A DNA stretch of 64,000 nucleotides, taken from the NCBI GenBank assembly GCA_910584945.1, contig CAJUDY010000013.1, positions 1 through 64,000 on the forward strand, given 5' to 3'. The position numbers and the translations under genes are program-made. Every line of letters begins with the position of its first letter. The stretch's first letter is position 1. This stretch comes from an uncultured Lachnospiraceae bacterium (GTDB lineage Bacteria; Bacillota; Clostridia; Lachnospirales; Lachnospiraceae). Shown here piece after piece: positions 57,535 through 64,000 of this stretch. The notes below the pieces were generated by a model, which saw only the letters and a program-made list of their open reading frames with translations, ran no database searches and was not told the origin of the DNA.

Positions 57535-59208
57535 CGCCTGAAGGAAGACGATAGTCTCATAGGGCGAAAGCTCCATGCGGACTTCCGCTGCAGGGCGGTC
57601 ATAGTTGCCGATCAGCCTTGTAAGCTTCCGGGGCGAAAACCCTTCCGGGAGCGAGAAGTCCTTTGCCTGATCAGAGAAGTTGCAGACGACCAGGAGCTTT
57701 TCGCCGTCGAGCTCGCGGGTGTAGACGTAGAGCGCCGGGTCCTCCGGAAGCAGAAGCGTATAGTTTCCGTAGACGATGATCTCGTGCTCTTTTCTTAAGC
57801 GGATCAGCTTCTGATAGTAGTGGAAGACGGAAGTCTCTCGGGACAGCTGCTCTTTGGCGTTGATCTTCGGGTAATTGGGATTGACCATGATCCAGGGGGC
57901 GCCTTCCGTGAAGCCGGCATTTTTTTCGTCGTTCCACTGCATGGGCGTTCTGGCGTTGTCCCGGCTCTTGCAGCACAGATAACGCATCATGTCTTCGGGG
58001 GTGATCCGGCCGCGTTCCACGTATTCGTGGTAGGCATTGATGCTCTCGATATCCCGGAAATCCTCAAGGGAGGAGAAGGGGACATTGGTCATCCCCAGTT
58101 CTTCGCCCTGGTAGATATAAGGGGTACCCTGCATCATGTGAAGACAGGTCGCCAGCATCTTGGCAGAGATCTCCCGGTAAGCATCGCCGTCATTGCCGAG
58201 TCTTGACAGGATGCGGGGCTGGTCGTGATTGCACCAGTATAGGCTGTTCCAGGCCTTTTCGTGCAGCTGCGTCTGCCATTTGGATAGGGTCTGCTTTAAT
58301 TCTACAAGATCAATCTTCCGGTCGTTCCACTTGAAGGTTTCCCCGCCGTCCAGGTTCATGTGCTCGAACTGAAAGACCATATTCAGCTCCCTGCTGTCCA
58401 GATTGGCATAACGCCGGGCCTCTTCCACGGTCACGCCGGCGCACTCGCCCACGGTCAGAAGATCATACCTGGAGAGGACCTCCCGGTTCATCTCCTGAAG
58501 ATATTCATGTACCCGGGGCCCGTTGTATACATAAGGACCGTAGTCCCCATATCCGTTCTCTTTCAATTCTCCGTCGGGATAGGCCGGGTCCTTGGAGATC
58601 ATGCTGATCACGTCCATGCGGAATCCGTCGATGCCTTTTTGACACCACCAGTCCATCATCTCATACACCGCCCGGCGGACGCGCTCGTTCTCCCAGTTCA
58701 GATCCGGCTGCTTTGGGGAAAACAGATGCAGAAAATACATGTCGGTGGCTTCGTCGTACTTCCAGGCAGAGCCCCCGAAGCAGGAACTCCAGTTGTTGGG
58801 TTCTCTGCCGTCTTTTCCTTCTTTCCAGATATAATAATCCCGATAAGGATTGTCCTTGGACTTCCGGCTCTCCACGAACCAGGGATGCTCGTCGGAGGTG
58901 TGGTTGACCACCAGATCCATGACGATGCGGATGCCCAGCTCGTGGGCTCTGGCGAGCATTCGGTCAAAATCCTCCATGGTGCCGAACTCTTTCATAATAC
59001 CCTGGTAGTTGCTGATGTCGTAGCCGTTGTCGTCATTGGGGGATTCGTACACCGGAGAGAGCCAGATGACGTCAATCCCCAGTTCCTTCAGATAATCCAG
59101 CTTCTCCGTAATTCCGTTCAGATCCCCGATTCCGTCTCCATTGCTGTCTTTGAAGCTTCTGGGATAGATCTGATACACAACACTTTCCTTCCACCATGTC
59201 TTTTTCAT
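57526..59208 (-). CDS. malL: GH13 alpha-glucosidase (oligo-1,6-glucosidase, MalL type)
   Basis: A 560-residue glycoside hydrolase. The GH13 regions are DLVVNHTSDEHPWF, GFRMDVISM with the nucleophile Asp, TVGECAG with the acid/base Glu, and NHDQPR. The opening WWKESVVYQIYPRSFKDSNGDGIGDLNG matches GH13_31. There is no signal peptide, so it hydrolyses isomaltose-type sugars in the cytoplasm. The start at 59208 has AGGTAAGG. Confidence 0.93.
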   Translation of the reverse strand: MKKTWWKESVVYQIYPRSFKDSNGDGIGDLNGITEKLDYLKELGIDVIWLSPVYESPNDDNGYDISNYQGIMKEFGTMEDFDRMLARAHELGIRIVMDLVVNHTSDEHPWFVESRKSKDNPYRDYYIWKEGKDGREPNNWSSCFGGSAWKYDEATDMYFLHLFSPKQPDLNWENERVRRAVYEMMDWWCQKGIDGFRMDVISMISKDPAYPDGELKENGYGDYGPYVYNGPRVHEYLQEMNREVLSRYDLLTVGECAGVTVEEARRYANLDSRELNMVFQFEHMNLDGGETFKWNDRKIDLVELKQTLSKWQTQLHEKAWNSLYWCNHDQPRILSRLGNDGDAYREISAKMLATCLHMMQGTPYIYQGEELGMTNVPFSSLEDFRDIESINAYHEYVERGRITPEDMMRYLCCKSRDNARTPMQWNDEKNAGFTEGAPWIMVNPNYPKINAKEQLSRETSVFHYYQKLIRLRKEHEIIVYGNYTLLLPEDPALYVYTRELDGEKLLVVCNFSDQAKDFSLPEGFSPRKLTRLIGNYDRPAAEVRMELSPYETIVFLQASK

Positions 59209-59242
59209 ATCCTTACCTGCCTTTCTGTGAACAGTTACGGAT

Positions 59243-59271
59243 ATTTTATAATAAAAGAATGGGAAGTGCAA
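59243..59271 (-). promoter_or_regulatory. malL promoter
   Basis: On the minus strand TTGCAC (59266-59271), 17 nt and TAAAAT (59243-59248), 35 nt from the start codon. Confidence 0.6.
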
Positions 59272-59286
59272 CCGGTTTAAGATAAT

Positions 59287-60369
59287 TTACAGGCCCTCTA
59301 CCACGATATCTCCATTTTCGCAGAAGATCTTCACCGTCTTCTCCCCTGCGCCGTCGGAGCGGTAGGATACTTCATTATCGTCGTCGCCGCTTGAGATGGA
59401 GCGGCCGTCCAGACGGATAAAGCCGTACTCGGTGTGCAAGTCATATCCGTAGGCGGCGGGATCATCCGGAAGCTGGATGTGGACATTTCCGTATTCGTTC
59501 TCGATGCGGGTACTGGTATAATCCAGCCGGTCGGCAAGAAAAGAGCCGCTGTCCTGATCGACTGTGAAGTCGTCTCCAGACGCTTCATTTACCAGGATAT
59601 CACCATAGTCGTTTCGGATGTGGAACTGTTTTGCCTGTATCGTGCCCAGAGAAAGATAACTGCTGGAGGCGTCGAGGGACAGGTCATCTCCGGTGTATGC
59701 CTGGACGGTCAAATCTCCGTATTCATTCCGGAGCTTTGCGCTGCCTGCTTCCAGGGTTCCGGCCGAAAAGTCGCCGCTTGACATGGAGAGACTGAATTCC
59801 TGGCCAGTAAAGTCGTTTAACGAGACATCTCCATACTGGTTGGTTATCTGCAAAGTATCGGACCTGAGATCAGGAAGCTTCAGGTCGCCGGACTCCATCC
59901 GGATGCTGACGTCCGAAAAAGCATGATCCGCCGGAAATTCTATCTTTACATAATAAGGTCCCGGTTCCGGCTCCCTGGCGTAAGAGGAATTGGGGGCGGT
60001 ATAGAAAAACCAGATCCTCGGATCGTTTTGGAGAGGACCATCCTCAAAGGTAAGTCTGCCGTTCTCCACCTGACAGGACGGCGTCTCGCTGGCGCCGGTG
60101 ATACGGTACTCCACGGCATAACGGTCCGAGGGGACAAGGATCACATCCGCATAATGAACATTCAGCTCCATGGAGTCGAAGGCCGTGAGTTCCAGCGTAT
60201 CCTGAAAGACTTCCGCGGCATGTTCGGCGCTTTCCCGGGAGCTGTGAACGCCGGTTTTGTCCAGATAAAATCCCGGGATTCCGCCGAGCATGATGCCTGC
60301 CGTGCTGAGGAGAGTTCCCAGCAGGAAGCAGGACAGAGACAAAAGCAGCCATGTTTTCTTACTTTTCAT
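59287..60369 (-). CDS. DUF4097-domain beta-helix-like protein
   Basis: A 360-residue protein. One N-terminal span (about residues 8-30) is followed by an outer region with DUF4097 repeats (NEYGNVHIQLPDDP, NEYGDLTVQAYTGDDLSLDASSSYLSLGTIQ). Start 60369 has AAAGGTGG upstream; GTG 60381 is the alternative. It is the last gene of a PadR-DUF1700-DUF4097 operon whose role in Firmicutes is thought to be envelope stress, but the exact function is unknown. Confidence 0.85.
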   Translation of the reverse strand: MKSKKTWLLLSLSCFLLGTLLSTAGIMLGGIPGFYLDKTGVHSSRESAEHAAEVFQDTLELTAFDSMELNVHYADVILVPSDRYAVEYRITGASETPSCQVENGRLTFEDGPLQNDPRIWFFYTAPNSSYAREPEPGPYYVKIEFPADHAFSDVSIRMESGDLKLPDLRSDTLQITNQYGDVSLNDFTGQEFSLSMSSGDFSAGTLEAGSAKLRNEYGDLTVQAYTGDDLSLDASSSYLSLGTIQAKQFHIRNDYGDILVNEASGDDFTVDQDSGSFLADRLDYTSTRIENEYGNVHIQLPDDPAAYGYDLHTEYGFIRLDGRSISSGDDDNEVSYRSDGAGEKTVKIFCENGDIVVEGL

Positions 60370-60949
60370 AACGTCTACCACCTTTCACGATTGTTCCAAA
60401 TAAATAGGTCATTCCGCGCAGGCACCATTTTCCCAAGAGGGAGCTGAGCATGGTAAAAAGAATGCCGCATCCAAGAAGGACCAGTCCGAGTCCTGCCGTG
60501 GCCAGACCGTCCGCAAAGGCCGTAAACATCAGCCAGACGCCCACAAGGATGCAGGGCAGGGCGGAGACGGCCAGAGAGACCGCCACCAGGAAGAGGGAGG
60601 CCAGCAGGGAGACCACGACCAGAACCATGGAGAGAATCACTATGCCAAAAGCCAGCGCCAGCGGCAGAGCAACAGGGGCGGCGAAGATGGCCAGAATACC
60701 GATCCACAGAGCGGAAAAGCTTCTGCGCACTCCTTTTGCCGGTTCCGCGGCGTTCTCCACGGCAAAATCCCGGATGATCTGGTCTGCCGCCAGCTCCGGA
60801 CTCCCCAGGTCCTCGATGGCCTGGGCTTCTTGCTCCGGCCCCGCCTCCTCAAAATATTCCGTAAAATAGGCGACCGCCCGGTCATAATCTTCCCTGGGAA
60901 GTCTTTTCAGCCGGTGTTTCAGGCGTTCCATATAGATTTCTCTGTTCAT
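60359..60949 (-). CDS. DUF1700 (HAAS) membrane protein
   Basis: A 196-residue protein. An N-terminal cytoplasmic helical HAAS domain (residues about 1-75: MERLKHRLKRLPREDYDRAVAYFTEYFEE, EDLGSPELAADQII) is followed by four or so spans. It starts within the PadR stop (ATGA overlap) and overlaps the DUF4097 gene. HAAS domains are thought to bind PadR regulators, so it may control the regulator by membrane signals. Confidence 0.85.
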   Translation of the reverse strand: MNREIYMERLKHRLKRLPREDYDRAVAYFTEYFEEAGPEQEAQAIEDLGSPELAADQIIRDFAVENAAEPAKGVRRSFSALWIGILAIFAAPVALPLALAFGIVILSMVLVVVSLLASLFLVAVSLAVSALPCILVGVWLMFTAFADGLATAGLGLVLLGCGILFTMLSSLLGKWCLRGMTYLFGTIVKGGRRYEK

Positions 60950-61263
60950 TCTTCGCTGCCTCCTTCTATAATCTGATCCACAGCCTCTTTGTAGAGCTTC
61001 CATTCCTCCATCAGAGTCCGGCATCGCTGTCGGCCTGCGTCTGTGATCTGATAGTATCTCCTGTTCCTTCCCTGGAAAGGCTGGTCGTAGACGGTCAGAA
61101 AACCCTGCTCCTGCAGCCTTTTTAGGATGGGGTAAAGGGTGGAGTCCTTGGCGCCCGAGACTTTTTTGATTTTCTGGCTCAGCTGATATCCATAAGAATC
61201 CCCTTTGGCGGTAATCGAAAGGCTCAGCAGATCGAACATGGGGGTGTTCATGGGAAATATCAT
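60946..61263 (-). CDS. PadR family transcriptional regulator
   Basis: A 105-residue regulator with a winged helix (LLSLSITAKGDSYGYQLSQKIKKVSGAKDSTLYPILKRLQEQGFL) and a C-terminal helix for dimerisation. The start at 61263 follows AAAGGAG. It probably represses its own operon from a palindrome that overlaps the promoter. Confidence 0.88.
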   Translation of the reverse strand: MIFPMNTPMFDLLSLSITAKGDSYGYQLSQKIKKVSGAKDSTLYPILKRLQEQGFLTVYDQPFQGRNRRYYQITDAGRQRCRTLMEEWKLYKEAVDQIIEGGSEE

Positions 61264-61296
61264 CTTTTTCTCTCCTTTCGTATGTTTTATTTTTTC

Positions 61297-61327
61297 ATAT
61301 TATATGATATATAATATATGTTGTCAA
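61297..61327 (-). promoter_or_regulatory. padR promoter with palindromic operator
   Basis: On the minus strand TTGACA (about 61322-61327) and TATAAT (about 61297-61302) lie roughly 17-19 nt apart. A palindrome TTATAT-GAT-ATATAA (about 61298-61312) overlaps the -10 and spacer, fitting a PadR site. Exact spacing should be rechecked. Confidence 0.6.
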
Positions 61328-61368
61328 TCCATATGTATTTAAATTATCTATTTTGGAAGGAACAATAG

Positions 61369-61435
61369 TTGTTTTACGGAGGGAAATATGATAAAATATC
61401 GACAAATATAGAATTGGATTCTAAATTTGTCGATA
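61369..61435 (+). promoter_or_regulatory. promoter with a 39-nt near-perfect palindrome
   Basis: TTGTTT (61369-61374), 17 nt, TAAAAT (61392-61397). From the last base of the -10 a palindrome runs to 61435: TATCGACAAAT-A-TAGAAT-TGG-ATTCTA-A-ATTTGTCGATA. The arms are 18 nt with one mismatch, the loop 3 nt. It covers the transcription start and could be an operator and/or a 5' RNA hairpin. Confidence 0.7.
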
Positions 61436-61454
61436 AAGGAAAAGCAGGAGATCT

Positions 61455-62714
61455 ATGGAGTATATCAGACGAACATTAGAAGAGAGGCTGAAAAGATACG
61501 CCCAGACCTACAAAGCGGTATTGGTGACAGGCCCAAGACAGGTTGGCAAGTCAACACTGTTGAAAAAGGTATTTCCGGAAAGGGCGTATGTGTCTTTGGA
61601 CGATCCTTTTCTGGAAGAACAGGCAAAGGAGAGCGGAGACCTTTTTTTGATGCTCAATCCGCCTCCGGTGACGATCGATGAAGTGCAGCGGGCGGAAGCG
61701 CTGTTTCGCTATATCAAGCTTCATTGCGATGAGAGCGAAGAGACGGGGCTTTTTTGCCTGTCAGGCTCCCGGCAGTTTCATCTGATGCACAATGTGTCAG
61801 AGACCTTGTCCGGGAGGATTGGCATTCTGGAGCTTGCGGGTTTGTCCCTGCGGGAGATCATGGGAGACCCCTTTGCGGAACATTTTCTCCCCACAACGGA
61901 GTATCTGCTTCGGCGTCAGAAGACCGTTAAAAAGCCGGAGCATCTATGGGCGGTCATACACAGAGGAAGCTATCCGGAACTGTCCGCGACGCAAAGGGAA
62001 TGGGCGGCGTTTTATGCGGATTATGTAAAGACCTATATAGAAAGAGATGTGCGTCAACTGACCGCGGTACAGGATTTAGACATCTTTCGTCGCTTTATGA
62101 TCGCGGCGGCGGCGCGGACCGGAGAAGTATTGAACTACTCTCACATAGCGGAAGAGGTGGGGAAGGACGTCTCCACTGTGAAAAAGTGGTTTTCTATTCT
62201 GGAGGCGTCGGGGATCATCTATCTTCTGGAGCCATATACGGCCAATGCGCTGAAAAAAGCCATCCGGACGCCGAAGCTCTACTTTCGGGATACCGGACTG
62301 GTATGCTATCTTACCAGATGGCTGACGCCGGAGACGCTGGCGTACGGCGCTATGAGCGGGCATATTTTTGAGACTTTTGTGATTTCGGAGATTTTAAAAT
62401 CTTTTTCCGATGAAGGGGTGGATTATCGCTACTGCGTATCCTACTATCGCGGGAGGGACAAAAAGAAGTCCGGAAAAGACGGGATTCTGACAGAGACAGA
62501 AAGCGAGATTGATATCATTATAGAAGAAAATGGGATATTATATCCGGTTGAGATTAAGAAAAGTTCAAAAGTGACAGCGGATATGGCTTCTGCATTCCCG
62601 GTTCTGGATAAGGTAGAAGACAAAAAGCGGGGGATGGGGGCGGTCGTCTGTATGTGTCCCCAGCCTGGAAGACTGGGGGAGAATCTGTTGGAGATCCCCG
62701 TCTGGTATTTATAG
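61455..62714 (+). CDS. AAA_14 / DUF4143 ATPase
   Basis: A 419-residue protein. The P-loop is GPRQVGKST (about residues 26-34), the Walker B is TIDEVQR (about 74-80), and a sensor serine lies in LSGSRQF. A winged-helix-like DUF4143 part starts near residue 200, and the C-terminal segment has an ETFVISEI and EIDIIIE...PVEIKKSSK nuclease-like fold. These proteins are abundant in gut bacteria with no agreed function; toxin, defence or DNA roles have been suggested. The palindrome upstream indicates tight self-control. Confidence 0.85.
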   Translation: MEYIRRTLEERLKRYAQTYKAVLVTGPRQVGKSTLLKKVFPERAYVSLDDPFLEEQAKESGDLFLMLNPPPVTIDEVQRAEALFRYIKLHCDESEETGLFCLSGSRQFHLMHNVSETLSGRIGILELAGLSLREIMGDPFAEHFLPTTEYLLRRQKTVKKPEHLWAVIHRGSYPELSATQREWAAFYADYVKTYIERDVRQLTAVQDLDIFRRFMIAAAARTGEVLNYSHIAEEVGKDVSTVKKWFSILEASGIIYLLEPYTANALKKAIRTPKLYFRDTGLVCYLTRWLTPETLAYGAMSGHIFETFVISEILKSFSDEGVDYRYCVSYYRGRDKKKSGKDGILTETESEIDIIIEENGILYPVEIKKSSKVTADMASAFPVLDKVEDKKRGMGAVVCMCPQPGRLGENLLEIPVWYL

Positions 62715-62723
62715 GAGGAGAAG

Positions 62724-63305
62724 ATGAAAGAACGGAAAAGAAAAAGCAGGACCTGGCTGTGGGTGATAGTTGCGCTGCTTATTGGTATCGGTATGGGAGT
62801 CTATGGCGATATCCGTTACCGCGCGCCCAAAGAGCCGGAGCTTACCTCCGCGTTCGTGAGCGGAAAGCTGGAGGCGGTCAGCGAGCTGACCACGGCCCGG
62901 TTGACCTATACGGGGCTGATCAAGTATTCGGAAGGGAAGATTCCCTTTCTCACCCAGAACAGCTTCTCCATGATCTACACGGCGAAAGTCCGCGCCGGCG
63001 TTGACCTTGCACAGGCCGGGATCGAGATCGGGGAAGCCCAGGTGGTGATCACCCTGCCGGAATGCGAAGTACAGTCCATCGATATCTTCGAACAGTCCAT
63101 CGAGTTCTACGACGAACACTGGGCGCTCTTTAACCGGACGGAGAAAGAAGACGTGATCGATACCATATCGGCGGCCAAAGAAGACGTGCGGCAGAACGCG
63201 GACCTTGAAAGCCTTCTGGAAAGCGCCGGTCAGCAGACCAGGCAGCTCATCAAAGGATTACTGGAAGATGAGATCGGGGAGCGGGAGCTGGTGATTCAGC
63301 AGTAA
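62724..63305 (+). CDS. DUF4230-domain membrane-anchored protein
   Basis: A 193-residue protein. One span near residues 11-27 is followed by an outer DUF4230 domain (TTARLTYTGLIKYSEGK, SMIYTAKVRAGVDL, ITLPECEVQSIDI). Function is unknown. It follows the AAA_14 gene after 9 nt with GGAGGAG, so the two are co-transcribed, although they are not known to act together. Confidence 0.8.
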   Translation: MKERKRKSRTWLWVIVALLIGIGMGVYGDIRYRAPKEPELTSAFVSGKLEAVSELTTARLTYTGLIKYSEGKIPFLTQNSFSMIYTAKVRAGVDLAQAGIEIGEAQVVITLPECEVQSIDIFEQSIEFYDEHWALFNRTEKEDVIDTISAAKEDVRQNADLESLLESAGQQTRQLIKGLLEDEIGERELVIQQ

Positions 63306-63406
63306 AAAGACCGCTTAAAATCCTGCCGCAGCCCTTTATTTTTGCCAAAAAGTGCCGATATATGTTAAAGAAGAGTCTTTAGACCACATAAAGGAGGAGG
63401 TTAAGT

Positions 63407-64000
63407 ATGCAGGTTAATGTGAATCAGGATGCTGCCATCAGACAGTATACACAGAATGTACAGAGCGCAAAAGCAGTGACTGCGCCGGCAACAGACGCGA
63501 AGGAAGAGACTTCTGCGGGCGCCGTGAAAAAGGATGTGGACCAGGCGGAGTTCAGCAAGGATACGGCAGTTACCAAGAAGATGAGTGATTCCGAGAGATC
63601 CGCTCTCGTGCAGAGCTTAAAGGATGATCTGAACAATCAGATGTCCCGCTTTACCAACATGATGACCCAGATGTTCCAGAAGCAGGGCATCACGGCGAAT
63701 CTGTCTCAGGGCAATGACTTCTGGCGTTTTATGGCCAGCGGTAACTATACCGTAGATGAGAAGACCAAAGCGGACGCGCAGGCGGCCATCTCCGAGGACG
63801 GCTACTGGGGTGTGTCCCAGACCTCTCAGAGAATCTTTGATTTCGCTCATGCCCTTGCAGGAGACGATCCCGAGAAGATGAAAGAGATGCAGGAAGCAGT
63901 GGAGAAGGGCTTCAAGCAGGCTGGAGAAGCATGGGGCGGAGACCTTCCGTCCATCTGCGGCGACACTCACACAGCAGTCAGCAAATTGTTTGACGACTAT
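63407..64000 (+). CDS. secretion-signal-less helical protein, cut by the window end
   Basis: An open reading frame of at least 198 residues from ATG 63407 behind AAGGAGGAGG. It is continuous to the edge. It has a hydrophilic Ala/Asp-rich start, then helices (MSDSERSALVQSLKDDLNNQ, NDFWRFMASGNYTVDEKTKADAQAAISEDGYWGVSQTSQRIFDFAHALAGDD). I believe similar proteins occur widely in Clostridia, but their role is not established. A GCCGATAT upstream at 63354 resembles a sigma-D -10. Confidence 0.7.
   Translation, partial: MQVNVNQDAAIRQYTQNVQSAKAVTAPATDAKEETSAGAVKKDVDQAEFSKDTAVTKKMSDSERSALVQSLKDDLNNQMSRFTNMMTQMFQKQGITANLSQGNDFWRFMASGNYTVDEKTKADAQAAISEDGYWGVSQTSQRIFDFAHALAGDDPEKMKEMQEAVEKGFKQAGEAWGGDLPSICGDTHTAVSKLFDDY

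Overview
The window comes from a spore-forming Clostridium of the Lachnospiraceae type. Most proteins are of Firmicutes type. Sporulation genes are present (a cotJ cluster, a PdaA-like deacetylase, a SleB-like hydrolase), and sugar uptake relies on PTS and monosaccharide ABC systems. Strong sigma-A type promoters, CIRCE and Fur-box like sites, and SD-rich starts point the same way. No phage, IS element, CRISPR array or rRNA was seen. The only tRNA found is tRNA-Pro(CGG).

Layout. 0-12 kb holds a DMT transporter/Cys-rich protein operon, an imine-reductase-like enzyme, a B12/radical SAM protein with an exonuclease, and a long co-directional run (VanW, HypE-like, Lrp, aminotransferase, TrmL, SleB-like). 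12-19.6 kb is a divergent L-ascorbate (ula) locus: ulaE plus a beta-propeller protein on one side, and ulaG-ulaC-ulaA-ulaB with a DeoR regulator on the other, separated by an AT-rich region carrying repeated operator-like motifs. 20.5-28.8 kb has tRNA-Pro and a monosaccharide/L-arabinose locus (chvE-mmsA-mmsB, an AraR-type regulator, araA, araD). 28.9-36.2 kb is housekeeping (aspartokinase, hydrolase, DUF1002, TtcA-like, small alarmone synthetase, CBS-pyrophosphatase). 36.2-39.7 kb is an iron(II) uptake operon ending in an unusual Fur-like gene. 39.7-48 kb has a sigma/anti-sigma pair, cell-wall enzymes, gdhA and the cotJ genes. 48-54 kb has a DeoR regulator, a leucine-rich/PfkB fusion kinase and fruK-fruA. 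54-64 kb has CIRCE-controlled hsp20, an ECF sigma with a beta-propeller partner, an alpha-glucosidase, a PadR-DUF1700-DUF4097 module, an AAA_14 ATPase and a DUF4230 protein.

The most striking unexplained signal is a family of five intercistronic hairpins. All five share a GCATC/GATGC stem followed by GGAACTT, then an SD, and all five start within about 20 nt of an upstream stop codon. They lie between functionally linked pairs (PTS IIC/IIB, FeoA/FeoA, UlaE/propeller) and less obvious ones. Other signals worth checking are a candidate C-rich small RNA with its own promoter and terminator, two regulator genes whose SD and start codon are separated by a hairpin, a CotJA-CotJB fusion, and a 39-nt palindrome over the promoter of an AAA_14 ATPase.

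How the genes work together. Ascorbate enters through UlaABC, is opened by UlaG and passes UlaE to L-ribulose-5-P. No UlaD or UlaF is present in the locus, but the arabinose-locus AraD could supply the last epimerisation. Arabinose and related sugars enter through ChvE-MmsAB and pass AraA and AraD; no ribulokinase is in the window. All functions are inferred from sequence reading without database searches.
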